Assembly (NCBI RefSeq): GCF_030272615.1 | Contig: NC_081415.1 | Location: 626,819,740 to 626,883,739 of the forward strand | From: Cryptomeria japonica | Taxonomy: Eukaryota > Streptophyta > Pinopsida > Cupressales > Cupressaceae | Direction: 5' to 3' | Length of the DNA: 64,000 nt | Shown: positions 35,061-48,355 of the stretch, piece after piece | Layout of the letters: the number at the start of each line of letters is the position of its first letter | Position numbering within the stretch: position 1 is the first letter of the stretch | The notes under the pieces: generated by a model | Seen by the model: the letters and a program-made list of their open reading frames with translations, nothing else | The model's database searches: none | What the model was told of the DNA's origin: nothing | Program-made: the position numbers and the translations under genes

Positions 35061-35474
35061 TTTTTTTTTTGTATTTTGAATTTTTTTTATTTTTTTTGGA
35101 TTTTTCAAACTTTTAACAAAAAAACAGAAGAAAAAGACAAAAGATAGAAGTGTTATTCTGCAATGATATTGTTCCACACTACGCAAGACAACACATCGAT
35201 TTTGTCAAAGAATTTGTATTTAGTTAAAAAGTGATGGATGGTTCTATGATACTGAGCGGTCTCCTCTTTTTCTTCAATCTCATGGAGCTCCCTTTCAGCC
35301 TTTAGAAGTCTTTGATAAGCCTTTTGTTGTATCCTATTCTTCTTTACCTTTCTTTCACCTTAAATTCAGAATGCCACCTTTCCTACCATTGGATTAGATA
35401 CATTTTATATGCAGAAATCAACTTTTCTAGAGTTTGACAAAATTTTAGGGTTAGATGTGCAAGACAAAATCAAG

Positions 35475-35640
35475 CAAATACGACACAAAAATTTCTTAAT
35501 ATGCAAAATTTAAGAGCAATTGTGATGTGTTTAATCAATTGCGATATCCTGTCTAATCAATTGTGATATGATGTCAGGGCAATTGCGATATGATATCAGC
35601 AATGCAAATTTCTGCGTATTCAATTGCGATGTCCAATTTC
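35475..35640. repeat. Element G phased array 2, next to the primer site
   Basis: Copies of caattgygat start near 35517, 35536, 35558, 35580, 35600 and 35621, spaced 19-22 bp. A weaker copy lies at 35475. It ends about 60 bp from the primer site. Confidence 0.7.
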
Positions 35641-35698
35641 CTGTGCACGTACGAATTTGTAAAACATGTCAAAACAAAAAATAAAGGTCAGAGTGATT

Positions 35699-35715
35699 CA
35701 CGTTGGGTTCACCAA
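35699..35715 (-). other. Primer-binding site of element G
   Basis: On the minus strand tggtgaacccaacgtg follows the LTR end CTGAGTACA after two bases. It shares tggtgaaccca with R1. Confidence 0.7.
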
Positions 35716-35716
35716 A

Positions 35717-36792
35717 TGTACTCAGGTAGTAAATAGGCATAAATTGCATAAATTAAATTATCAAAGAGCCAATCACAACTCTAAATCCAATTATTACTCC
35801 TAAATAACAATGAAATAATACAATTATCAATTGAATTGAAACAATCTATCTAAGACTCCCTCAATTGACATAGCAAGGCTTCCATTTCTCTTCTCCATTG
35901 TTGTTGATGTAGGTAGCTCTCAGGTATTGCACTTGATTTCCTGCATAACATAGACAACAATATTGAAGACTGTGATTCTAACTTGAAAATGAGAAAATGA
36001 TGTTGAATTTATAGATTTTCAACACAAAGGGGGTGAGAAATAGAACTCAAGTGCTGATCGATAGATAACTGAAATTGATTGATCAGTGAACTCAATTGAT
36101 TGATTTGTTAACTCATTTGATTAAGTAGTCAACTAGATTCATTGGAGAGTGAACTGAATAGATGGATTAGTTGACTGGATTGATTGATTATAAGACTGAA
36201 TTGATTTTGAGTTAAAAAGGATGATTGATGAGTTAACTGAGTTAACTGATTAGACAACTGATTTGATCAATTAGTCCTGATTTTAGCATGTGTTGTAGGA
36301 ATTTGAATTTGAATTTGAATTTGGTCATTTGAATGCTGAAATGCACATGAAATTAACTGAAATTTAGATTTGGGGAAATATGAATTTGGAAATACAAAAT
36401 TAAATGAAACGAAGTGAAATTCAAATTTGGGGAAATATGAAATGAAATTAGATGGAATTAATTGGAATTATAATTTGGGGAATTGGAAGAATAATTAATT
36501 AATTTAAATAATTTAAATGAAATTATTTAAACTTAGGAGATTGAATTAATTAAATAATAAATATTATTTAACTAAGGAAAAGGTTGTAATTAATTAAATA
36601 ATTGATATTTAATTAATATTTGAGATATGGTTAGCTAATTAAAAGAATTTGAGAATAGAAATAGAATAAATAGAAGTGTTGAAATGCGATGCTTAGAAGA
36701 AATATTTAGTTTAATCAAATAATTAAAGAATTACTTAACTAAATAGATGAATAATTAGTGTAGAATTAATGAGACAGTTTTAGGTGTCTATA
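35717..36792 (-). repeat. Element G 5' LTR
   Basis: 1076 bp. The minus-strand start TATAGACACCTAAAA is a decayed form of the TGTAGACACC start of R1 and E; the end is CTGAGTACA. The interior is AT-rich with repeated gaatttgaattt and taattaa words. Confidence 0.75.
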
Positions 36793-37087
36793 GGGATCAT
36801 CCTAACATTCTTAATTCATTCAGAATTCAATCTAGCATATTTGTGTGTAGATTGAATCTAGTGAATTATCCCTTATTTTCCTAATGTAATGGTGAAAAGT
36901 GCTTGAAGGATAATCAATAGTGAAACTCTCATCTCTCTTTGAGGGAAAGGGTATTTTTCTTCTTGATCTAACACTCATCATTTTCCCACCATTACAGTTC
37001 TAATGATTTTGATCTCTACCATAATGTCTCATTGGTGTGTTTGTGTTGTTTGCCTCTCTCATGCAAGTGCCACAATCTGAGCTCACA
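36793..37087 (+). repeat. Element E 5' LTR, last 295 bp
   Basis: About 90 bp around cattggtgtgtttgtgttg and gcctctctcatgcaagt match the end of the 3' LTR (58880-58969). Ends CTCACA. The upstream part of the LTR is cut off at element G. Confidence 0.85.
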
Positions 37088-37090
37088 TTT

Positions 37091-37109
37091 TCGGCGCCCA
37101 CTGTGGGGC
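37091..37109 (+). other. Primer-binding site of element E
   Basis: tcggcgcccactgtggggc starts three bases after the LTR end. GGCGCCCAC-GTGGGG-type sites are common in plant gypsy elements. I do not assign the tRNA. Confidence 0.8.
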
Positions 37110-37194
37110 TCAACCCCATTTTTTTTAAACATTTCTATTTTATTTTTTGCAGGATTCATGCCTATAGGTTTTAAACACAGAATAGCGCATACGA

Positions 37195-37445
37195 CGAGTC
37201 TTTTCACGCATAGGACGGTTCTTTTCGTGCATACAACAGATCTTACAACACATACAACCTCTATTATCGTGCATTTCATTAATTTTTTATTGCATGTTTA
37301 AACTATTTTCCTCGCGCATTCAAATGTTCTTATTGCACATTTAACTATTTTTCTAGTGCATTTAACTATTTTGGTAGCGCATTTAACTATTTCTATAGCA
37401 CATACGACTATTTCTGTTGCGCGTATGATCTCTATTTTTGCGCAT
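37195..37445 (+). repeat. Element E 5' phased array: thirteen GCGCAT-type motifs, mostly every 21 bp
   Basis: GCGCAT and forms one transition away (GTGCAT, GCACAT, ACGCAT) start at 37195, 37206, 37227, 37247, 37269, 37290, 37314, 37335, 37356, 37377, 37398, 37419 and 37440. The last seven intervals include six of exactly 21 bp. The inverted counterpart stands before the purine tract at 51942-52192. Confidence 0.9.
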
Positions 37446-39663
37446 ATGAAATAGAGGCATAAATTTGTAATCCGATGTTGAAAAAAATTAGGCCTGTAGA
37501 AGCTCACCTAAGGTTTTTTGGATTTTGCTAATGGTTTTCTTGCAGGCTTAAAGGAGTTAGGATAGGATTTAGTAGTTTCTTTTCTAAATTTTCTTTTTAA
37601 GTTGGTTAAAAATAACTCATCTTCCTATTGGTATAAAAAGAACTTCACACCTAAATTTTGGGCTTAAAATGAATTAAAACTTTCCTTTGGGCTTAAAAAG
37701 AACCTCATTGCAAGGCAAAAAGAACAACAAAATCACACTTTGCTTTCTTGCAAGTTAGGATTCACACTTTAGATTTGGGCTTAAAAGGAATCAACAATTT
37801 TTCAAGTTCTTGAAAAAGGATTAAAAAGAACAATCAACTTTATTATTGCAAGTTAAAAAGAACAAGCCACAAATTGTTAATTTACCGAGCAATTTACTTT
37901 CAAACAAAACATGCTTTCATTTTGTTTACTAGGATTTCAGTTTCCTTGTTAGACTAAAAATTGCTTTGTGGGATAAAAACAACACCATGCTTGTTGGAGC
38001 AACATCTTTAAATAGGACTTAGCTAACCATTGCTTTGAAACAAGTTAAAAGAAACTCTGTCTGCTTTGTCTTAAGTGGTAGGTATATGCTCTCCCCTTAA
38101 TTGGGTGATCAAAAAGCCAAATCCACTTTTTCGTTGCTTTATTTACTTTCAAGCATTTAAACCTTTAGAGGGCCTACCTTCCCAAAGCCTCGAAAAGGAT
38201 AGTGTGAAGGGTATGACCCAAGTGGGGAATGACTTTATCGCCAAGTTTACCAACCCACTATAATCAAATGTGGAGGCTGATGAAAATCCCCTACAATGGA
38301 ATTGTGTAGTTGATAGCTTTCCCCTAGTATCCTTGTGATGTGAAAAGCCTTTGTTCTAAAGGTTGGGAACCCTCTTAATTGAGTTTATCATTTGCCGTGC
38401 CAAATGAAATCCTTACTATGAACCTTAGCATTAGAAGATTTGAACCGAGTTAGTTGCCATACATTGACAATATCATAGTGCAAGGGTGGGGAAGAATCCG
38501 CCCCCAAGCTCACTCACCATATATCTCCCAAGATAACTACTCAACTGTGAAGCAATTCACTTTGGGTTAATTTATGGCAAAAGGGGCTCCCTCTAGGGGG
38601 TGACAAGGTTGTTTGAGCTGAAGAAGTATCGAGACTAGTGGGCTATGATATTGTCAATGACCTCTGAATAAAGAGTCTATCTGATGTTTCTTTTGTTGTA
38701 AATCAAACCAATGATAATATCGAGGATTTGAAAACATCCTCACAAAACATACACTCAATGTTTAGCATAGGAATGACCATTGTTTTCATGTGTGCTATGC
38801 ATTCTTGTCATCAACATTAAAACATCTTGAAAGTTACAAAATCAACCAATACAACAATCAAAGTTCAAAACAAAGAGCAAAGAGAAAACCTTAGAGAGAA
38901 GAGAATTTCCAAATCTAGCTAATCACCCTTAGAAAGAGATATCAAATCTTCAACTATCTTGAGATCAGATTTCATCCAACAAAATTAAGGAGTATCAAAA
39001 CAGTGATTAAAGGTTCCACCATCCAATGAATGCTATCAAAATGATTCCTACTTAGGTTCTCAAGTTGTCAAATTAAGTTTCTACATCATGAAACTTGACT
39101 CATATCATTTGACACACTTTTTCGTAGAAGAAAATCAAACTAAACTTCTACTTGACAAGTAAACTTGAGTTTCCAAAATGAAGTATCCATATCCAACATC
39201 AACATCAACTTTCATCATTTGTGTATGAACACTCCCCACATTTTTAGAAGAACTCTTCATCAAAAGACTAAGTTGAAGAAGAGACAACCTAGTTCTAAGG
39301 CACTTATCAAGAGGAGTAAATTTCTCTATATCAACTGTCAACTCTTTACATCACATCGTGCATTCTTGCATCATATGCAGTTGTATATCCAATGAAAAAT
39401 CAATGAATTTGGTAGTGAACCTTTGAGAAATGGGGCTTACGTTCAGAAAGTGGTATTCAACCAATGCCTTAATAGGGGAGGAAGGATTAATCTTGCCTTG
39501 TTTCCAAAGTTTCTTATCACTTACAACGAATCTCGCCTGAGCCACCAACTCCCCCAAGAACCGCAATAGAAGAAGAAAAATTCACTACTGTAGAGATATA
39601 TCAATGCCCATTGTTACTCGATCTTAGAGAAATAAAAAGAAGGAATCACAACCAGAATCAAGC
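37446..39663. other. Element E untranslated leader with shared module
   Basis: No gene. The leader module shared with R1 and G is at 38080-38268 (tatgctctccccttaa, gggtgatca, gagggcctaccttccca, cccactataatc). A later block around atcatagtgcaagg (38471-38485) is also found in G on the minus strand. Confidence 0.7.
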
Positions 39664-41200
39664 ATGAGTCGTATATTGTCCAATCCTTTTGATGAATATG
39701 TAAATATGGGAGAGACAAAGATCACCGAAGAGCTTCTCCAAGAATTTCAAGAGAATGTGGCTTTCCAAAAACTCATAGAAAGACACATAGAAGCAGATAA
39801 GCAAAAATATCTACTCATGCTAACTAGTAAAGGAGTCAATATTCCTAAGGATTTTGACACAAAAAATTTAAGGAATTCATATGAGATAATTTCATGAACA
39901 AGGGCAAGAAACTATGCTTACAATCAAGAACAACTGAGAGAAGAAGAAGCACATGGTCAAGAAAATGTACGCAACCAAGATCACACCCATGAACAAGATA
40001 ACACTCACGAACAAGACAATACCCGCAATCAGGACAATCTTAATGAACAAGGGGAAATTCCCCATTGAAGGACAAATGTACCCCTATTTGTTCTTAGACA
40101 ACAACTCCAAACACTTCAAAGACAAATGCAAGACATGCAACAAGGAACCACGGTACAATACTCATTAGACGAATTGTGTCCTTATCCTTTTGATAGGAGA
40201 TTGAACATGGTATATTTTCCCCCAAATTTAGATATACCAAAGTATGACAAATACAATGGTAAGAGTGATCCTCATGATCACGTTTGGCAATTTCCTACTA
40301 TGAGCTTGGAGTTTTCTCACAATGACACATACTTAATGAGATTATTCCCAAGAATTTTGGGAGGGAAAACAATGGAGTGGTTGTCAAAACTCACACCTCT
40401 CATCAGATCATTTGATGAATTGATGAATAAATTCATAACACAATACTCCTATAATATCCAACACGTGATCACCATGCTTGATGTGTGCAATACAAAACAA
40501 AAGAACAATGAAACATTCATGATGTTTTAACAATGATGGAGGCACATGGTCGCAAGGTACCCACGAGATGTGCCTGAAAAGGAAAAGATGGAAATCTTCA
40601 TAGACAATCTGAATAGTGAAATTAGTTATCATCTCAAACTACAATGTATACCATCTTTGGCAAAATTAATAGAGAATGGTATCCAAGTAGAGGAGGCTTC
40701 CATCAAGAAAATAACCTTGAAGTTATTTAAAGAAGGTGTTAGTTCATCAAACAATAACACCTTTAACAATCAAAATAATAACAACAACTCAGACAAGTCC
40801 AGATTTTGGACAAGAAACAAAAATGTTTTTCATGATGGGGTAATCGATGCCAACAATGTAAAGTCTAAACAACCAGTGTTGACTTTATCTAGAAACCCAC
40901 CATCCAATAATGATCAAAGAAGTGTTAATCAAGGTACTAACACTTATCAACGAAATACCAACCAAGGAGATTCAACGTCAAACAACAAAAATCACCAAGG
41001 CAACAACAACAACAACCAAGGGAACAACACAAACCAAAGAGGCAACACTAATACTTTCCCATATCGACGAATATACACACCATTAGGAAAAACCTTGGAA
41101 TCAACATTTCAAGAACTATTGGCAAATAAGATCATCGCATTGCCAGCCACAACCAAGTTTGAACCCCATGTCAAACCACCATGGTGGAATGACACATTAT
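39664..41200 (+). pseudogene. Element E gag
   Basis: One frame from ATG 39664 with stops near 39895, 40066 and 40528. It contains the gypsy gag capsid region: IPKYDKYNGKSDPHDHV, MEWLSKLTPLIRSFDELMNKF, then VARYPRDVPEKEKMEIFI. An Asn/Gln-rich linker (40740-41050) follows, then FEPHVKPPWWNDT. A 2 bp deletion near 41195 shifts the frame just before the terminal CDYHRNKGHNTNDC motif, which is read in the protease frame. Gag forms the particle shell and binds the element RNA. Confidence 0.88.
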
Positions 41201-43744
41201 TGTGATTATCATCGAAACAAGGGGCATAACACAAATGATTGCATGAGGTTGAAGAGCATAGTTCAAGACATGATAGACAAGTGAGACATAACGGTTGATG
41301 GTCATAAAACTAATCGTGACCATGAAGATTTCAAAATCCTCTTCCTAATTACGACAAGGGAGGAGCATCAACGTCAAACAACACCAAAGGAGCTCGTATT
41401 AATCACATATACAAAAAACATCATCAATCACATATCAGCATATGACAATCAAGTGAATGTCATAAAAATTAAAGACAAACAAGAACATGTGTCGATAAAT
41501 GTGACAACAAGAGCACAGAAATATGTCTTGAAGGGGAACGTATCAACCGCAACAACTCTCCCCAAGACTCCATATAACTTGGTCGACCAACTACGGAGAA
41601 CACCCGCTTAGATATCTATACTTGAGTTGCTCAAACTTTCACCAAAACACAAGGATATCTTGGAGAAAGCTCTTATCGAAACATTTGTTCCAAATGATCT
41701 GGATATTGATCGACTCCAAGCCATGGTGGCCCATATGACGGTGCTCCATATCGAAGTCTTAGTCTATAAATATCAGGTAAAAAGAGTATTAATAGATGGA
41801 GGAGTTGGTCTCAATATATGTACTCTAAAGCTTATCTGTGCATTGGGCTTCTCTGAGCAGTATATTGATCCCAAAAAGAAAATCACTATCAAAGCCTATG
41901 ATGATGAAGAAAGATTATCTGAAGGCACTGTGATACTACCCATTTGGGTAGGTCCTATATAAAGAGATGCCATGTGCCAAGTCTTGGACATAGACTTGAC
42001 ATACAATATACTATTAGGTCATCCATGGATCCATGAAATGCTAGCGGTACCTTCCACGTACCATCAATGTATCAAGTTCCCCTACAATGGACATGAAATT
42101 TCAATATCTATAGATAATAACCCTTTTCAGTACTACAATGCTATTGGGGCAGCTCAAGATAGCCTGGTTCCACACAACAGGGAGAACCAAGCTTCCTCAG
42201 CATACAACCAGAAAGAAGAACTCAAGTCCATATCCTTGAACTTCAAGCAAAAGATGAAAATAAAGGACCAAGGCATGGGGGAGTACTCTTTTGAACCAAT
42301 GTGTCTATCTAAGTTGCCAACTTCACCAAAGTCTTATGGACAACCTTCCACATCAAGAAATCAGGCAACACAACCAATCACAAAGTTTGATGGTAAATTT
42401 ATCCAAATGGGCACACTGGCTAAAGAATCAGAAGATAAAGGCATTCTTAGTTGGCTATACAAGGATGAGGAAGAAATCAAAGCTGCTACCCTAGAAGTGG
42501 TCATACCAACGGAACAATATGGCAATGGGTTTAGGATCATGCAATGTATGGGATACAAAGGAAAAGGACCTATTGGCAAGCACAAAGAAGGCATCATAGA
42601 ACCCATACAACCTCGTTCACAATTTGCAAAAGACAAAACAGGACTTGGGTATGGCCAACATGTTCTGCCTATACCAAAGAGTGCTCATCATCGAAAACCA
42701 CAATGGAAAGAAAAGAAAAAATATAATGAAGAGTCATGGCAAGAAGCACTGAACCAAGCAGTAGAAAAGACAAGGAAGGAGAAAAAGCATGAAGAAAACA
42801 AGAGACAACAAGAAGAACTCACTATTTAAAGGGAGGAAGCTTCTTATAAGAAAGTGCATCATGTACAAGAACCTGATCAAACCAAGGCTAAGTCGCACAC
42901 GGAGGAAATTTCTACTCAAATAAAGGAAATGGTATATGAACAAATTCAAAGAGTACAAGCAAGCACCAATCCCGAATTAGAACAAGCTACTAAACTTGTG
43001 TCAATTATCAGTGATATTTTCTCACCTTACAACATACCTGTCAGGTTCAGCGAGGTAATTTGTGATAGTGATTCTGAAACTGACTCCAATGAGTATGAGT
43101 GGGATAGTTGTTTTGATGTTACTGAAGATATTGAGGTGGACACAATTCATGCATACTCACCCATTTCTCACAAGGGACAAGGCTCAAGATCTCGACCGTT
43201 TGAATTCAGACCACAACATATCTATGAGGCTAGTGAGAATGAGCAACAACAATACAAACAAGGCAATGTCAAAGAGAATATCATTGAAGACCTTGGGAAT
43301 ATCATAGACCTCACTAATATCCCAAACAACTATAACAATGTCTCCATCATGACACTTATGACAGCTGATCTTAACCCACCAAATGACTCCCTACCACTCA
43401 TATATCCTAACCTCACAGACTAGGAAGAACCCGAACATCATGATATACCAATATTCCCAAATGATGAATCAATTGTCTAATACCTATGCTTAGTCAACCC
43501 GAAAACATGCTCCACTAGTGAGCCGCATAATAATATCTACAATCAGGGGAGTGCCAAGTTTCTCAATCTCAAAAACAAATTAAAAAATGGATCTCATGGT
43601 GAAAACCATTTAATGGAAGTGTTAGATCACAAAAACAAAAAAGTAAAAACAAAGGACGTATCTGAAGATGAAAACCTTTTTGAGGCACCTGAAGATAGGA
43701 GACTTGACACTCTTCTTGAACATTACTAGGAGAGGTCACCAATA
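41201..43744 (+). pseudogene. Element E gag end, protease and G-patch region
   Basis: Frame starting with the knuckle-like CDYHRNKGHNTNDC (41201). It continues through YNLVDQLRRTPA and ILEKALIETFVP to the protease core VLIDGGVGLNICTL, where DGG takes the place of the DSG/DTG active site, as is usual in Tat elements. [13 protein letters not shown] follows a TAG near 41960. A G-patch-like segment, [19 protein letters not shown], lies near 42540-42600. From 42854 an acidic linker with stops leads to RT. The whole stretch keeps one frame with about six stops. Confidence 0.85.
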
Positions 43745-45660
43745 TTGATTGAGCTAACTCAATCCATAAATATCTGCACTGAAGCAGCATCCAAAACCAT
43801 ACATCTGGCAGAATCACTCACAGAAAAAGAAAAACCAGATTTTGTCAAATTCTTCAAGGAGAAGCAAATCAATTTTGCTTTGTCTTATGCTGACATGGCA
43901 AGTGTAGATCTGAATCTAATCATGCATCACTTGTCCATCGCTCCTAGAGCTAAACCTATCACACAGAAATTAAGAAAGATGAATCCACATGTGGCATTAT
44001 TAGTCAAAGAAAAATTGAAGAAGTTATTAGATGTTGGATTCATCCGACCTATAGACTATGTCGAATGGATCTCAAACATTGTACCAGTTTCCAAACCTGA
44101 TAAAAGCATAAGGATTTGTATAGACTTCAGAGTCCTCAACAAAGAATGTCTAAAAGATGACTTTCCTTTGCCAAGCATCAACACCATTGTTGATCTAACA
44201 ACAGGGAACACAATGCTATCTCTCATGGATGGCTTCTCTGGCTATAACCAAATCAAAATAGCTCCAAAGGATCAAGATAAAACTACATTCACATGTCTAT
44301 GGAGAACATATTGTTGGAACATCATGCCTTTCGGCTTGAAAAATGCTAGTGCAACTTATCAAAGAGCCATGACATGATGCATACTTTCATGGAGGATTAT
44401 GTGGATGATTTGTTAGCTAAATCATTCATAAGAGTTGAACAAATATACATCCTAGATAAGATCTTTCAATGATTGGAGCAGTTCAATGTTAGATTAAACC
44501 CTAAGAAGTGTGTCTTTAGGGTCACATCCGGCAAAATTTTGGGCTACATCATATCAGAAAAAGGCATCGAAGTAGATCCAGCAAAGGTTTAGGCTATCAT
44601 GGAAATGCCACCTCCTAAAAACATTAGCCAGTTACGATCTCTGCAGGGCAGGCTACAATCCATCAGTCTATTCATCACTTAGTTAGCAGATAAATGTCTT
44701 CCATTCAATCATCTGCTTCATAAAAATATACCTTTCAGATGGGAAGACAAATGTATAGAATCATTCGACCATCTCAAACAATATCTGATGAATCCACCAG
44801 TTTTGGTACCACCAATAGTGGGCAAGCCACTCAGCCTATATATATCAATAGAAGTATCATTGGGGGCACTTCTAGCACAAGAAGATCCAACAGACAAAGA
44901 AAGGGCTATTTATTACAGCAGTAGGACTTTGAACAGATTTGAACTCAATTATACATTTATTGAAAAGGCTTGCTTAATAGTGGTGTTTTCTTCTTAAAAG
45001 TTCTGCCACTATATGTTAGCCCACACAATCAAGTTGGTAGCAAAGATCAATCCTATCAAATATCTACTCAGCAAGGCCACTCTCACAGGAAGATTAGCTA
45101 AATGGGTCATTATCCTAAGTGAGTTTGAAATTCAGTACACAGAATGACGAGCTATCAAAGGACAGGTAATCGTAGATCAACTAGGAGAGCACCACTACCA
45201 GACCAACACCCACTACAAATGGAATTTCCAGATATGGATGTACTCACTATCACACCCAATTAATGGACCCTATACTTTGATGGATCCTATACACAACATG
45301 GATCGAGTGTCGGCATCCTTTTTGTCACTCCAGAAGGGCACACAATTCTGATATCTTGCAGACTAATGTTTCCATGCACCAACAACATTGTTGAATACGA
45401 AGCCCTGGTAATAGGAATCAAAGTAGTTGTAGAATGGAGAATCATAGAATTAAGAGTCTATGGGGATTCTCAATGAGTTATCAATCATATCAATGATGAC
45501 TATCAGACAAAAGATGATAAACTAATGCCTTACAAGAGAATGATGGATGACTTCAAAAAGTACTTTGGGCACATCACCTTTGAGAAGATTCCAAGATTGG
45601 ACAACAGAGTTGTTGATGCAATGGCCACTATCGTCTCGCTTCTACAAATTCTAGATAAAA
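43745..45660 (+). pseudogene. Element E reverse transcriptase, RNase H and second (aRNH-type) RNase H
   Basis: RT motifs: VGFIRPIDYVEWISNIVPV, IRICIDFRVLNKEC, DGFSGYNQI, MPFGLKNASATYQRAM. A deletion of about 13 bp near 44376 shifts the frame; MEDYVDDLLAKS follows at about 44389. The connection and RNase H part (LSLYISIEVSLGALLAQ, AIYYSSRTLN, LTGRLAKW) lead to a second shift near 45185 and the second RNase H (WTLYFDGSYTQHGSSVGIL, NNIVEYEALVIGI, DNRVVDAMA). Carrying both RNase H types is a Tat-clade hallmark. Several stops make it inactive. Confidence 0.88.
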
Positions 45661-47014
45661 AGAATCGTTATGAATTCCTGGTGGAGCAATTATTTTTCCC
45701 AGTCTATGAAAATTCCACATCCCAAGTCATCTATGCCCTAACCGGTTCTGATTTCCCTCTATATGGGAAGATCTATGACTATCTCAAAAGCAATACCCTC
45801 CCACCTGGCCTCTCTTGCAACCAAAAATGAAGCTTCATCCGACAAGCTGCCCGCTATACCTTAACTGCAGACATACTTTACCACTGAGGTCTAGATGGTA
45901 CTCTTCTTCAATGCCTCGATCAAAATGAATCTGACTTTGCCTTATATGAGCTTCACAAAGGTATTTGTGGTACACATTTAAGTAGTCCTACTCTCACCAA
46001 TAAAATTCTGAGTGTGGGATATTACTGGCTGAAAATGGAAAAAAATTCCTATCAATTTGCTAGGAAATGTCCTAAATGTCAAATTCACGGTAACCTCATA
46101 CATGCACCAACACAGGAGTTGCAACCATTCACCACATATTGGCCTTTCTATCAATGGGGACTTGATCTACTGGGAAAGATTTGTCCTTCCTCTTCAAATG
46201 GGCATAAGTTCATTATCACCACCATAGATTACTTCACCAAGTGGATCGAAGCAGTCCCAATGACCACTATGACAGGAAAGCAAATCTCATCACTCATCCT
46301 CAACTATCTCATTTACAGATATGGCATTCCTAGTTCCATCATCATAGATAATGGGTGTCCTTTCAAGAATCAAGATGTGTAAGAGCTATGTGAATGACTA
46401 AAAATCCAAACATCACTTTTTAACACTGTACTATCCACAAGGAAATGGCCAAGTGGAAGCATCAAACAAAACAATCCTGAAAAACCCTCAAGAAAAAAGT
46501 GAATGATGTTGGCAAGGATTGAAATATACAACTCAATCTGGCACTTTGGGCCTAAAAAATAAGCATCCGCACACCTATAGGGGCTGCACCATATTCATTG
46601 GTGTATGGTTTAGAAGCAATTCTACCTCTTGAGGTAGAAATCCCATCTCTCTGAGTATCTTTGAAGGGCCTCATACTAGATGAGGAATATTGAGTGAACA
46701 GGTTGCAAGAACTAGAGCTTCTTGATGAAAAATGACTACGTTTCTATGACCATCTCAAGGCATATCAGCAACAAATGTGCAGAAGCTATAATCACAAAGT
46801 CATCCCAAGGGATTTCAAAATTGGTGATCTAGTCCTAAAAGAAACCCCCAGAAATCAGCAAGACTGAGAGAAAAAAGGGAAATTTGAACCTAACTGGTTG
46901 GGACATTTGTCATCATATCAACCTATGGATCAGGAGCATACCAGTTCTCAACTTCAGAAGGGGATGGGCTCAATGAACCAACCAACAACATCCATTTGAA
47001 GAAATTATACAATT
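45661..47014 (+). pseudogene. Element E integrase
   Basis: HHCC zinc finger (HKGICGTH with CPKCQ), core Asp in WGLDLLGKI, DYFTKWIEAVP, second Asp in IIIDNGCPFKN, then stops near 46380. The catalytic Glu motif NGQVEASNKT follows in another frame. The C-terminal part reads KGKFEPNWLG, GAYQFSTSEGD and NNIHLKKLYN, ending near 47014. Integrase joins the DNA copy to the host chromosome. I see no chromodomain, as expected for Tat. Confidence 0.85.
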
Positions 47015-48355
47015 GAGTCGTCCGATGCATGGATCAAGCAAAAAAAGCAAAAAAATCAAAAAAAGTATCAAAAATATTCACTAAGGTGAAAACCTAGCAA
47101 AAGGCACCTTGTGACACAAAAAAACAAAAAAAAAAAAAAAAATTAGAAAAATACAAAAAAAATGAAAAACAAATCAAAAAGTGCAATAAAAACAAGTGGT
47201 GAAAACTTGGCAAGAAGTGCCACTTGTGAGAGAATGGCTCCTCTATCTATCAGTACTTATATCATATCTTTGATCCATCTAGTCTAAGCCCATAGCCATC
47301 ACAAAACACTTATACATGCCATATCATCCTGGACACACTTAGCGTAGTCATTCTCCCTGATAATCTGAATCATATCCAACCATGGCTTGGTGATCAGTGT
47401 AAATATCCATATCAAGTACTATATAGAGTGGGGGCAGGTTTGTAACCTCGCTGGGGGCATTTTGCCTTGAGGGTTTTTGACATTAGACCAAACACGTGGC
47501 AAGACAACAAGGATCAAAACAACCAATGAATGACAACGGCAATGCAAGAGGCTAATATCATAGAATTGAACTAATTGAACAAAAGATCTATTGGCAAGAT
47601 GTTTTACTTGACAAGAATACATTTCAAATAGCATGCATGCTTACTTATGGTTATTAATTTTTTCTTATCATATCTCCTGAGTGACTCAAGGATGTTTCAA
47701 TGACTAGAGAAGCGAGGAAGGAATGTGATGTTTTATTTGTCTATTGTTTGGGAGTAAGGTCTTCTATGCAAATTTGTCTTAGGACATGATCAAGTAACAT
47801 ATCACTGAAGACATTTCCAATTTGTATAGGACAAAGGTTAACTCTTGTCTGTTTTACGCAAGCAACACTCAGGTCATCTTGGTTCAATTATACCTTGATG
47901 CTTATGTCATCTTGCAATATCAAAATCCATGTAAGTTATACTTAGGTCATTATGGTTCAATCATACCATGATGCTTGTATCAACTTTCAACAAATCAAGA
48001 CCCGATGATGAAAACAAAGGAAGCATTGGCACTTTGATAAACACGGATGGCAATATTAAGAACGAGAATGCATATTAACGCTTTGCATTAGCTACACATC
48101 ATTATCCTCTTAATCTTGCATTAGTTGCATATCATTATCATATTAATCTTGCATTAGCTTGCATATCATTTTAAGATCATTAATATCATAACATGTTAAT
48201 CTTGCATTAGATTGAATATCATTGTTGTTTTCACTTTGCATAGGGGTTTCATATAAATCATTAGTTGCATTCTCATAATCATATTAGGTTTGCATTATCA
48301 TTATCATTTATACCATGTTAAAATCTTGCCTATAGTACATTCTTTGCATTAGTAC
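47015..48355. other. Element E post-pol non-coding region
   Basis: A-rich runs, then two diverged copies of the tgaaaacytggca motif (near 47081 and 47201) shared with R1. Next come gggggcaggtttgtaacc and low-complexity cattagc/tatcatt DNA. No gene seen. Confidence 0.65.

Larger units (their letters stand above)
32420..36792 (-). mobile_element. Element G: gypsy-type LTR retrotransposon, 5' part only
   Basis: On the minus strand: 5' LTR 36792-35717, primer site, phased arrays, the leader module shared with R1 and E, and the beginning of a coding region down to the H LTR at 32420. No pol is in the window; it should continue beyond H. The orientation and the LTR edge at 36792 against E's LTR fragment suggest that G inserted into E's 5' LTR. 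Confidence 0.75.
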
